Both the position numbers and the translations under genes were made by a program. From Candidatus Thorarchaeota archaeon (GTDB lineage Archaea > Asgardarchaeota > Thorarchaeia > Thorarchaeales > Thorarchaeaceae): a DNA stretch of 64,000 bases. Below are positions 51,098-59,656 of this stretch, piece by piece. The stretch spans positions 1-64,000 of the forward strand of contig PRDH01000015.1 of NCBI GenBank assembly GCA_003345545.1. Reading direction: 5' to 3'. Under the pieces are notes generated by a model that saw only the letters and a list, made by a program, of their open reading frames with translations, did no database searches and was not told where the DNA came from. The stretch's first letter is position 1. Each line of letters begins with the position of its first letter.

Positions 51098-51877
51098 CTA
51101 TTTATTCAGTCCCCTTATAGCAATAACAGCTGCTCCCAGAGCTCCTGTGAACTGGGGATTCTCAGGAACCCATAGTTCGGCTCCAAGTTGCTTTGATAGA
51201 TGGTGCTTGAATGCAGGATTCAGAGCCACGCCTCCCGTCAGGCAGATGGGTCGAACAATGCCAACACGCCTAGCGAGAGATGCAATCTTGGTGGCCATCG
51301 ATGCATGAAGTCCAGCCGCAATGTCCGAAGGATCCTTTCCAGCACCAATATGACAAATGACCTCACTCTCTGCAAAGACAGTACACGTACTGCTGATTGT
51401 CGCCGGTGTCTTTGACGTCAGGGCAAGAGGCCCGAGCTCACTGATGGAGATGCCAAGCACACCAGCCATCACCTCAAGGAATCTTCCAGTCCCCGCGGAG
51501 CACTTGTCGTTCAACTCGAAGTTCACAGGTCGACCTTCCGGACCGATGCGAATCACTTTTGAGTCTTGACCTCCAACATCGATTAGAAGACGCATTTCCG
51601 GATGCAGGGAGTGAACGCCCACACTGTGACATGTTATTTCGGTGACTGATTGCTCAGCATCTTCTACTTGAGTACGTCCGTAACCTGTACTTATTATTGG
51701 AATACCCTTTAGTTTCATTTTGGAGGAAACCCGTAACTCCTCCATTATTCTCTCAACAGCCTGTGAACCAGAGGATCCTGTGGGCATGATATACGAAGCG
51801 AGAGTCTTCAGAGTGGAATCCACGAGAACGCCCTTTGCAGTGGTTGAACCGATGTCAATACCGATCCCATGTTTCAT
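51098..51877 (-). CDS. 2-hydroxyacyl-CoA dehydratase activator (BcrA/BadF/HgdC family)
   Basis: The 259-residue ATPase carries a 4Fe-4S cluster between subunits and sends an electron into the dehydratase. Seen: GIGIDIGSTTAKGVLVD, LLIDVGGQDSKVI, the cluster cysteines in NDKCSAGTG and SSTCTVFAESEV, and GGVALNPAF. Start at 51877 has GAGGTA about 10 bases upstream, following the stop of the downstream-located subunit gene. It belongs with the two dehydratase-like subunits in the same operon. Confidence 0.92.
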   Translation of the reverse strand: MKHGIGIDIGSTTAKGVLVDSTLKTLASYIMPTGSSGSQAVERIMEELRVSSKMKLKGIPIISTGYGRTQVEDAEQSVTEITCHSVGVHSLHPEMRLLIDVGGQDSKVIRIGPEGRPVNFELNDKCSAGTGRFLEVMAGVLGISISELGPLALTSKTPATISSTCTVFAESEVICHIGAGKDPSDIAAGLHASMATKIASLARRVGIVRPICLTGGVALNPAFKHHLSKQLGAELWVPENPQFTGALGAAVIAIRGLNK

Positions 51878-51890
51878 CACAGTCAGTACC

Positions 51891-53132
51891 TCAGAGGAAC
51901 ATCTCAAGAAGCGCATCTACTCGCGTCTGTATCTGAGCCTCGTTATATAATCTCGAATCCACCATGTCACCCTCTATTACAACTCCCGGAACCCCGGTCC
52001 GTTCGCTGACGATCTCTTTCGAAACTAGCTGACCAAGGGAGTAGCGTTTGCATGATCGCACAGAGAACATGATGAAGCCATCAAGGTCATAGTCCTCAAT
52101 CAGCTGACACATCTTGTCTATCTTTGCCTCAAGTCCCTTGTTAAGGTACGAATTGGAATATATGCTCACGACGCTCCCATACAGATCATCTGTTTCAATG
52201 GCTCCAGACCATGCATGCGTGTAGGTATCAGCCGGAAAGACCACACCTCTCTTTGCCAGACCATTAAAGAACCTGAAAATGGAATGCCATGGCGGAATAT
52301 TGTCCCAGAGTAGACGTATCTTCTCATCGCGGATTGCACCTATGCCTTCTTTCACTCTCGAGTTCACTTCATCTAAGAGAGTCTGATAGAAGTCGATGAT
52401 GATATCAGTACCTCTCATGGAAACCACAGGCGCCATCGTCAAGAAGCGATCAGCGCAGTTCAGCGGCGATGGTCGATTCTTGCATGCAGCCAAGGATTGA
52501 TTATAGAGTTTGATAGCTCTACTGGAAAGGTCAGCAACCTCGCGCATTCTCTTCTCTGTAAGGGTGGTGTGAAAGGTCGTCCCAAGAAAATCCACAAGCC
52601 GGTCAATCCCCTTTCTCACATACTCTTTGTGATGCTCAGGTTGTTCGCCTTCAATCGGTGGTGTGTCCAAGAGAAACACGGGTGCGCCGGTCTGCTCTGA
52701 TACTGCATCGTACCATCTGAGGACAGTGCCACAGATGTTGTTACAAGCAAGAAGTGCCTGGGGAACTGGTAGTCCATCCATTGGGCTAGCATTCGGCTTC
52801 TCTACTGAACCTATACTTGCTCGTGCATAAGAGCACAACTCCTGCGAGTATCCTATCTCTTCAGCATAGCCACACACTTCTGGACCTACCTTCTGAGACC
52901 CTACGACAGCTCCATACTGCTCAGGATAACTCACACCAACGCCCATTGCTACAGGAATCTCTACAGGGAATCCCGAGGTCACCCATGCAAGACGCTTTTC
53001 TTCACTGGCCTGTTGACCCTCTAGCATGTACTGGAACATAATCTGTTGGAGTAGTGAATTTGATTCAAGCTGGCGATAGGCTTTATCTTCTTTCTTTGTC
53101 TCTGTCAATATGCTCACCTCACGTTTTACCAA
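51891..53132 (-). CDS. 2-hydroxyacyl-CoA dehydratase subunit (HgdB/BcrB-like), second of two
   Basis: The 413-residue protein belongs to the HgdB/BcrBC family that binds a 4Fe-4S cluster and removes water from 2-hydroxyacyl-CoA or reduces aromatic acyl-CoA. Seen: the cysteine-bearing segments EVCGYAEEIGYSQELCSY and LLACNNICGTVLRWYD, and a C-terminal FMFSVRSCKRYSLGQ. Length is normal. It overlaps the other subunit gene by 14 bases and precedes the activator gene. The order is subunit, subunit, activator. The substrate is unknown. Confidence 0.85.
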   Translation of the reverse strand: MVKREVSILTETKKEDKAYRQLESNSLLQQIMFQYMLEGQQASEEKRLAWVTSGFPVEIPVAMGVGVSYPEQYGAVVGSQKVGPEVCGYAEEIGYSQELCSYARASIGSVEKPNASPMDGLPVPQALLACNNICGTVLRWYDAVSEQTGAPVFLLDTPPIEGEQPEHHKEYVRKGIDRLVDFLGTTFHTTLTEKRMREVADLSSRAIKLYNQSLAACKNRPSPLNCADRFLTMAPVVSMRGTDIIIDFYQTLLDEVNSRVKEGIGAIRDEKIRLLWDNIPPWHSIFRFFNGLAKRGVVFPADTYTHAWSGAIETDDLYGSVVSIYSNSYLNKGLEAKIDKMCQLIEDYDLDGFIMFSVRSCKRYSLGQLVSKEIVSERTGVPGVVIEGDMVDSRLYNEAQIQTRVDALLEMFL

Positions 53133-54366
53133 AGGACTCCAAGAAACTCTGAATTCTCACTTCTATGCGAGATCTATCAGACAGTTCTGGATCAATAGGG
53201 ATTCTCACCGTTCGCACTCCTTGCCGGGAAGCTGCTCTCTCGATCGAGGGAGCCTCGAATTCGTCAGGATCACAGAAGGACTGCTCAAATACCATCAAAC
53301 CATCAACTTCCAGTGGTCCGAGAAGCCCTTCAAGATAGCTCATCCGATGACCAAGGCCTTCCTGGGTTGGTTCTCCCGGAGCTGATAAGATAGACTTCGC
53401 CATTTCTTCAAAGGGGTCACCTTCCACATCCAAGGGCGGAGTAAACGCCGTCTTGAAACCAAAGGAGAGAAGATCGAGAATAAGTATTGAATCAATGAAT
53501 CCGCGGACACCAGTGATGATATTAGCAATTGCTTGGGGCTCCACCATACCACCAGCAACGGCAATCCTTGGTCTGTGTGATGATTTGAGTTTCTTGATCT
53601 GGGAGAAGTGTCCAGTCTTGAATGCCTTGAGAATGGATGTGACAACGCTAGAGAGTGCCATTTTCTTAATTCTATTATGAACCAGTGATGTAGTGTTATG
53701 TAGCTCCAATCCGACTGCAGGGAGTGGCGTCGTAAGAAAGGCTCGCATCAGACGACAGAGTTCGGTATAGGACAGCACTGCTGGTTCTGCAACTCTTGCA
53801 CTGTATAGATACTGCGCATCTTCGCGAAATTGACCGACAAGTGAAACAGCACGTTGATAGTTCTCTGATAGAAATGGACGATCTAGCGATTCCTCAATTC
53901 CATCACTCAACAGCTGAAGCTCCTTTGCTAGGTATCTCACAATAGAACCATCTTTGACATGCCTCGTAGCAGGATATGTCAGTCGGAAGACCACATCATC
54001 AGGGAAACGAAAGCGCCACACGTCTGAAAGATTGTGAAGAGAATCACAGGTGTTGCTTGGAAAGATAAGACCAGCGATAGATGGCATCTGATCGTTAGTC
54101 CTCTGGCTGTACAGATTCCTGACATAAGAACAGGCGAATGTCTGCAGACTCTCTTCAAATCCGCCGGATACTCCCGGCAGACCTCGCAGGAGGGACGGTG
54201 TCAGACCATGAGCAAGTATCAATTCAAGTGGTGTATGGGGATAGATGTAACCTATGACCTCCTCTCCGGCCTTGAGAAGCTGCCGCAGGCCAGCACTAGA
54301 CTGTTCAAGTATTCCTTCGTAACTCAATATTGCTCCCTCGCACAACTGCAGGGTAGTAATAGTCAA
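53119..54366 (-). CDS. 2-hydroxyacyl-CoA dehydratase subunit (HgdB/BcrB-like), first of two
   Basis: The 415-residue partner has the same fold with cysteines in PSNTCDSLHNLSD and FACSYVRNLYSQ and a later FEQSFCDPDEFE. It is more divergent than the second subunit. Its end overlaps the start of that gene by 14 bases, so the pair is coupled. No Shine-Dalgarno is obvious for its start at 54366. It is divergent from the acyl-CoA synthetase gene, suggesting that acyl-CoA esters are made and then processed. Confidence 0.8.
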   Translation of the reverse strand: MTITTLQLCEGAILSYEGILEQSSAGLRQLLKAGEEVIGYIYPHTPLELILAHGLTPSLLRGLPGVSGGFEESLQTFACSYVRNLYSQRTNDQMPSIAGLIFPSNTCDSLHNLSDVWRFRFPDDVVFRLTYPATRHVKDGSIVRYLAKELQLLSDGIEESLDRPFLSENYQRAVSLVGQFREDAQYLYSARVAEPAVLSYTELCRLMRAFLTTPLPAVGLELHNTTSLVHNRIKKMALSSVVTSILKAFKTGHFSQIKKLKSSHRPRIAVAGGMVEPQAIANIITGVRGFIDSILILDLLSFGFKTAFTPPLDVEGDPFEEMAKSILSAPGEPTQEGLGHRMSYLEGLLGPLEVDGLMVFEQSFCDPDEFEAPSIERAASRQGVRTVRIPIDPELSDRSRIEVRIQSFLESFGKT

Positions 54367-54522
54367 TCTCTAGCACCATCCATCTTATTTGTTATGCTAC
54401 GGCAAAGAATCTCTGTCAGTAGAAGGAAATATGAGGAGCTAATGTTATGCTGAATGACCAGACTTCAACTGAACTTGACTACGATGACTCGTATCAAGTA
54501 TCAATATAGAGAGGAGAATAAC

Positions 54523-56274
54523 ATGGAAGAGATGCTTTGGCACAAATACAAGTGGCCAAAAGAAGCGCCCCATTCACTCGAATATCCGGACGAGCCACTC
54601 TATGCTTTGTTAGACAAAACAGCCAACGAGCATGGTGACCTGCCGTTTACCGTGTTCATGGGGATGAAGAGAACTTACGCAGAAGTAAGAGAAGATGCTA
54701 ATAAGATTGCGAACTATCTGGCAAGCATTGGGATCAAGAAGGGCGACAGGGTTGCGATTTTCATGCCCAACATGCCGCACTACCCGCCAGTATTCTTTGG
54801 TATTTTGAAAAGCGGAGCAACTGCAGTCACATGCAATCCACTCTACAAGCCCGGAGAACTCAATTTCCAGCTGAAGGACTCTGGCACAAGAGTAGTCTTT
54901 GTGCTGGACCACCCGGTCTTCACACCATCATGCTACGAGGCGATTAAGGACACAAAAGTGGAGAAAGTGATTGTCTGTAACGTGAAGTCATTCCTGCCCA
55001 AGGTAAAGGCAGTACTGGGTGGACTCCTTGGGAAGATACCCAAGAGCCCCTTCTACGAGGATGATAAGACTGTCTTCTATGATGACATCTTGGCGAATTC
55101 CGAAGCAAAGCCGCCCGATGTTAAGTTCAACCGTAAGGATGACGTGGCGCTGATACTCTACACCGGAGGCACAACAGGAGTACCAAAGGGAGCAGCATTG
55201 CTTCACAGTAACCTGTACTCAAACGTCCTCCAGATCTTCAACTACGCCTGGATAGACCCGAAAGACCATCCTCAGAGCGGCAGAATGCGCATTGGCGAAG
55301 AGGTGGTTGTTGGTGCCCTGCCATGGTACCATAGCTATGGCCTCACTCTGAGCCTTCTCATGTCAACCTATCTTGCGGGGCAGCTTGTGTGCGTTCCAGA
55401 CCCACGTGCTGGAAAGCCTCCAATGACAGAGTTGTTGAAGGAACTTGAGAAGAACAAGGGATCGATTCTCAATTGCGTGCCAGCACTCTACGCAGGTATT
55501 GTCAACAACCCCAAAGTGAAGGAGTTCAATCTGAGATCAGTGAAAGTCTGTAGTTCGGGAGCAGCTCCACTTCCTCCTGAGCTTGCTAAAAACTTTGAAG
55601 ATATCACAGGAGCAATCCTCTTTGAAGGATATGGGTTGACCGAAACTTCACCAGTGACACATATCAACCCTACGAACAAGACAAACCGCAAGTTTGGGTC
55701 AATTGGTTTGCCAATACCAGACACGTACTGCAAGATTGTGGACCTCGAAACAGGCGCCAAGGAGTTGCCGATTGGCGAAACTGGCGAGTTAGCTGTATCG
55801 GGGCCACAGGTGATGCAGGGATATTGGAACAAACCAGAAGAGAACAAGCAGGTCTTCCGTCAGATTGATGGAAAACGCTTCTTCCTCACCGGTGACATCG
55901 GACACATGGACAAAGAGGGTTTCACTGTAATCTCTGACAGAAAGAAGGACATGGTCAATGTAGGTGGTCTGAAGGCATATCCGCGAGAGATTGAGGATAT
56001 ACTCTATGAACATCCCAAGGTGCAGATGGCTGCGGTCATTGGTGTACCGAGGAAGGAGGATCGAAGCAACGAGTTTGTCAAGGCCTTTATAGTCCTCAAG
56101 CCCGGAGTCGAGGCAACACCCGATGAGTTCATCGAGTGGTCGAAGGACAAGATGGCTGGCTACAAACGACCCAAGGAAGTCGAGTTTGTCGCCTCGCTGC
56201 CGCTCACTAATGTTGGAAAGGTCCTGAGAAGAGAACTACGGACCAAGGAATTACAGAAGAGAGGCTTGGCGTAG
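54523..56274 (+). CDS. Long-chain acyl-CoA synthetase, first of two tandem copies
   Basis: The 583-residue enzyme activates a carboxylic acid to its acyl-CoA via an AMP intermediate. Seen: AMP-binding YTGGTTGVPKGA, ALPWYHSYG, EGYGLTETSP and the C-terminal GDIGHMDKEGFTVISDRKKDM and GLKAYPREIE-type hinge. The start has GAGGAG six to seven bases upstream. It is very similar along its whole length to the enzyme that follows, including length. A terminator separates the two, so each may be transcribed alone. Confidence 0.92.
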   Translation: MEEMLWHKYKWPKEAPHSLEYPDEPLYALLDKTANEHGDLPFTVFMGMKRTYAEVREDANKIANYLASIGIKKGDRVAIFMPNMPHYPPVFFGILKSGATAVTCNPLYKPGELNFQLKDSGTRVVFVLDHPVFTPSCYEAIKDTKVEKVIVCNVKSFLPKVKAVLGGLLGKIPKSPFYEDDKTVFYDDILANSEAKPPDVKFNRKDDVALILYTGGTTGVPKGAALLHSNLYSNVLQIFNYAWIDPKDHPQSGRMRIGEEVVVGALPWYHSYGLTLSLLMSTYLAGQLVCVPDPRAGKPPMTELLKELEKNKGSILNCVPALYAGIVNNPKVKEFNLRSVKVCSSGAAPLPPELAKNFEDITGAILFEGYGLTETSPVTHINPTNKTNRKFGSIGLPIPDTYCKIVDLETGAKELPIGETGELAVSGPQVMQGYWNKPEENKQVFRQIDGKRFFLTGDIGHMDKEGFTVISDRKKDMVNVGGLKAYPREIEDILYEHPKVQMAAVIGVPRKEDRSNEFVKAFIVLKPGVEATPDEFIEWSKDKMAGYKRPKEVEFVASLPLTNVGKVLRRELRTKELQKRGLA

Positions 56275-56283
56275 ACTGGACTA

Positions 56284-56317
56284 GCGGGAGATCCTTCTCC
56301 CGCATTCTTCTTTTTTG
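56284..56317 (+). terminator. Terminator hairpin with T-run between the two acyl-CoA synthetase genes
   Basis: GCGGGAGA-TCCT-TCTCCCGC is a perfect eight-base-pair stem, followed after a few bases by CTTCTTTTTTG. It starts ten bases after the stop of the first synthetase. It should end that transcript, so the downstream paralogue needs its own promoter. Confidence 0.72.
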
Positions 56318-56414
56318 ATTCCTCAAGACATATGAGGGACTGTAGCAATATCCTAGTGGTAGGTAGTGATTAGACATCACAGCGATTCGCTACCGAGAGA
56401 GGAGATGAAGTGAG

Positions 56415-58166
56415 TTGGATGATGTATACTGGCGGTCAGGCGTTGCATGGCCAAAACGTGCTAGAAAGACCCTGGACTATCCAAAGGAACCCCTATTCGC
56501 CATGTTGGATAGGGCGGCTGAGAAGAGCGGAAACTCACCCTACACTGTATTCATGGGAAAATCACAGACATATAGCGAAGTGAGAGAACACGCAGACAGG
56601 ATAGCCAATTTCCTCACCAGCAAGGGAATCAAGGGAGGAGACAAGGTCGCCATCTTTCTCCCTAATGTGCCCCACTTCCCTGCCGTGTTCTTTGGTGCAC
56701 TCAGGGCAGGGGCAAAGGTGGTGACATGTAATCCATTATACAAGGCCGGCGAGCTGAATTACCAGCTGAAGGACACTGGTGCACGCATAGTGTTTGCATT
56801 GGATCATCCAACCTTCACACCAATATGCTATGAGGCTATCAAGGGCACTGATGTCCATACCGTGGTTGTATGTAGCGTAAAGCCATTCCTGTCCAAAGTG
56901 AAGGCAGTGCTGGGAGGACTTCTCGGGAAGATACCAAAGAGCCCATACTACGAAAAAGACAAGACCGTCTTCTATGAACAGATTCTATCCACATATGAGC
57001 CCAAGGCGCCTCAAGTCACCATCGACCCAATGGACACAGCAGTTCTGATCTACACTGGGGGAACAACAGGAAACCCGAAGGGTGCTGAACTGACCCACCA
57101 TAATATGACATCAAATATACTGCAGATAGCAGAGTGGGTCTATTTGGAGGAGGAGGATGCAGAGAGATCGGGCGGCGTCAGGTATGGAGAAGAGGTCTTT
57201 GTCGGGGCAATACCCTGGTATCACAGCTATGGCCTCACGCTGACAATGCTTATGGCCACATGGCTCGGAGGAAGACTGGTATGCATTCCTGATCCTAGAT
57301 CTGGAAAGCCGCCTCTGTCCGATCTGCTGAGCGAGCTGTCAAAAACCAAGGGAACTGTCTTGAACTGTGTGCCCGCACTCTATGCCGGTATCGCAAATCA
57401 TCCCAATGTCGGAAAATACGATTTGTCGTCGGTCACGATCTGCAGTTCAGGAGCTGCACCACTGCCACCAGAAGTTGCCAAGGCTTTCGAAGCAGTGACA
57501 GGTACACTTCTCTTTGAGGGGTATGGACTCACTGAAACTTCACCAGTGACCCACATTAATCCAACGAACAGCAGATATCGCAAGTTCGGCTCGATAGGCC
57601 TCCCAATCTCAGACACAATCTGCAAGATAGTTGACATGGAAACAGGGACGCGAGAGATGCCAATTGGTGAGGTTGGCGAGATCGCAGTCCACGGCCCGCA
57701 AGTCTTCAAGGGATACTGGAAGAAGCCCGATGAAACTGCGAATGTGATACGGACATTTGGCGGGAAGCGTTTCTTCCTGACAGGCGATATTGGTAGAATG
57801 GACGAGAATGGATACACCTTCATCAGCGATAGAAAGAAACAGATGATCAATGTCGGTGGTATGAAGGCATACCCACGGGAAATCGAGGACATACTGTTCA
57901 CCCATCCGAAGGTACAGATGGTAGCAGTTATAGGAATCCCCCGTGAAGAGGATCGCAGCAATGAGTTCGTCAAAGCGTACATTGTATTGAAAGATGGTGA
58001 GAGAGCAACACCTGAGGAGTTCATTGAGTGGGCGAGAGATAAGATGGCAGGTTATAAGCGTCCTAGAGAGGTTGAGATTGTAGCCAGTCTGCCTATGAGT
58101 AATGTTGGGAAGGTGCTGAGAAGAGAACTGCGCGATGCCGAGCTCAAGAAGAGAGGTTACACATAA
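56415..58166 (+). CDS. Long-chain acyl-CoA synthetase, second of two tandem copies
   Basis: This 583-residue enzyme is a close paralogue of the gene before it, with the same AMP-binding YTGGTTGNPKGAELTHHN, IPWYHSYG and EGYGLTETSPVTHINPT. The differences are spread evenly, which fits an older duplication with substrate divergence. Start is a TTG at 56415; GAGGAG lies upstream but spacing is long, so a nearby alternative start cannot be excluded. It is followed by a separate DUF998 gene. Confidence 0.9.
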   Translation: MDDVYWRSGVAWPKRARKTLDYPKEPLFAMLDRAAEKSGNSPYTVFMGKSQTYSEVREHADRIANFLTSKGIKGGDKVAIFLPNVPHFPAVFFGALRAGAKVVTCNPLYKAGELNYQLKDTGARIVFALDHPTFTPICYEAIKGTDVHTVVVCSVKPFLSKVKAVLGGLLGKIPKSPYYEKDKTVFYEQILSTYEPKAPQVTIDPMDTAVLIYTGGTTGNPKGAELTHHNMTSNILQIAEWVYLEEEDAERSGGVRYGEEVFVGAIPWYHSYGLTLTMLMATWLGGRLVCIPDPRSGKPPLSDLLSELSKTKGTVLNCVPALYAGIANHPNVGKYDLSSVTICSSGAAPLPPEVAKAFEAVTGTLLFEGYGLTETSPVTHINPTNSRYRKFGSIGLPISDTICKIVDMETGTREMPIGEVGEIAVHGPQVFKGYWKKPDETANVIRTFGGKRFFLTGDIGRMDENGYTFISDRKKQMINVGGMKAYPREIEDILFTHPKVQMVAVIGIPREEDRSNEFVKAYIVLKDGERATPEEFIEWARDKMAGYKRPREVEIVASLPMSNVGKVLRRELRDAELKKRGYT

Positions 58167-58307
58167 GTCAACTTCAATCACAATAAGAAACATAGGTACA
58201 GCCTGTGCTGGGTCAGATTGGCTGGCGTTCGTACATTTCGTTTATTAGTGAGTTGTGACTAAGAATGTGAACTATCACTCTAATCGATTAGAGGAGAGGT
58301 GAACGAT

Positions 58308-58952
58308 ATGGCTGGGTCGTGGAAGAGAATTGGTGCCTATTTGGGAATACTTGGTGGAATCATTTTCATCATTACAACGTTCATAGCAATGCTGACATAT
58401 CCGGGAGGATACTCATTCTTAGAGAACTACTTCAGTGAGCTTGGGTTGACAGTAATAAATAGTCAACCATCAATGCTGAACTATGTTCTGTTCAATATCG
58501 CATGTACAAGTGCTGCAGTCTGCCTAGTGCCGTTTGTATTCGCGATGCGCACAGTATTCACAGAAACTGGGGTGCTGAAGGGCTTGAGCTGGGTAGGCAC
58601 CATTCTGGTGATTGCTGCTGCTCCAAACCTATCAGCCCTTGCGTTGTTTGCTGCAAATCTCTTTGGGTATGAGCATTTTCTGACGACGATGCTCTTCTTC
58701 CTACTCATAACCTTGGGAATTCTCATCTACTCAATTGCCATACTTCTCAACAAGAACTACGGGAACCTCTATGCTCTGATTGGGTTCGTAGTCGTAGTGA
58801 TCTGTTTCCTTCACGTCGGAGCTTTCTTCAGCTCAGCATTTGACATGTTTGGAACAGCTCTATGGCAGAAACTATCAGTCTACGCGCTGATTCTGTGGTC
58901 GGCATTTCAGGGATACAGACTCCTGAAGGTAATTGATGGAAAGGCTGAATAA
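58308..58952 (+). CDS. DUF998-like membrane protein
   Basis: The 214-residue protein has about six hydrophobic segments and resembles DUF998, with the family-like YFSELGLTVINSQPS between helices 1 and 2. Function of the family is unknown. The ATG at 58308 has AGAGG eight bases upstream; a GTG nine bases earlier is less likely. It stands alone between the acyl-CoA synthetase gene and the convergent carbonic-anhydrase-like gene. Confidence 0.68.
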   Translation: MAGSWKRIGAYLGILGGIIFIITTFIAMLTYPGGYSFLENYFSELGLTVINSQPSMLNYVLFNIACTSAAVCLVPFVFAMRTVFTETGVLKGLSWVGTILVIAAAPNLSALALFAANLFGYEHFLTTMLFFLLITLGILIYSIAILLNKNYGNLYALIGFVVVVICFLHVGAFFSSAFDMFGTALWQKLSVYALILWSAFQGYRLLKVIDGKAE

Positions 58953-59012
58953 CTCCATGGAGATACAAAGGGACCAGATCTTGGGTAGCCACCGCGAGGG
59001 TAAAACGGAGGC

Positions 59013-59540
59013 TCAGCCAGACTTTCCAGAACCCGACTTCTTGTGGCTCTTACCCAACTCAATGTAGAGCTGTGCACCGGTCATGAAACTCTCGCGAAGC
59101 GCTTCAGAGACCTCCTTCACAACTTTTCCGGGAATGCCCATGACAAGACTTCCATCCGGAATGACCGAATTATTGGTCACGACAGAACCAGCTCCGATGA
59201 CACAGTCATTGCCAACCTCGGCACCATCAAGAACAATAGAACCCATCCCTACGACTGCACGGTCTCCAATCTTGCATGCGTGTATCACACAGTTATGACC
59301 AGCTGTCACATAATCACCAATGATAGTGGGATGCATGAATGTGGTGTGTACTGTGGCATTGTCCTGAATCGACGTGCCTTTTCCAACCCGTATGTAGTTC
59401 ATGTCAGCTCGAAGCACAGCAAACTCCCAAATGCTTGAATCAGCACCGACCTCAATGTCACCAATCAGAGAGGCTCTGGGAGATATGTACGCTTCAGGGT
59501 CAACCCTTGGTTTCTTACCATTGAACTCGTAGAGACCCAT
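59013..59540 (-). CDS. Gamma-carbonic-anhydrase-like left-handed beta-helix protein
   Basis: The 175-residue protein is a hexapeptide-repeat beta helix of the gamma-carbonic anhydrase/CaiE-PaaY type. Seen: repeats such as ISPRASLIGDIEVGADSSIW and metal-ligand histidines in ATVHTTF and AGHNCVIHACKIGD. Family members hydrate CO2 or act on acyl-CoA intermediates. The ATG at 59540 (the shortest good start) gives a beginning MGLYEFNGKKP. It is convergent with DUF998 and divergent from the acyl-CoA dehydrogenase gene. Confidence 0.85.
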   Translation of the reverse strand: MGLYEFNGKKPRVDPEAYISPRASLIGDIEVGADSSIWEFAVLRADMNYIRVGKGTSIQDNATVHTTFMHPTIIGDYVTAGHNCVIHACKIGDRAVVGMGSIVLDGAEVGNDCVIGAGSVVTNNSVIPDGSLVMGIPGKVVKEVSEALRESFMTGAQLYIELGKSHKKSGSGKSG

Positions 59541-59656
59541 AGTATTCCACCTAAGACGGCAACTGGCGCTCAGTGCCTTTAAGAGTGTTGTCATGGAAAT
59601 GGCGCCAGAACACATTTTACATCCTGTTGTGTCTACAATTGATGGGAGGCATAACA

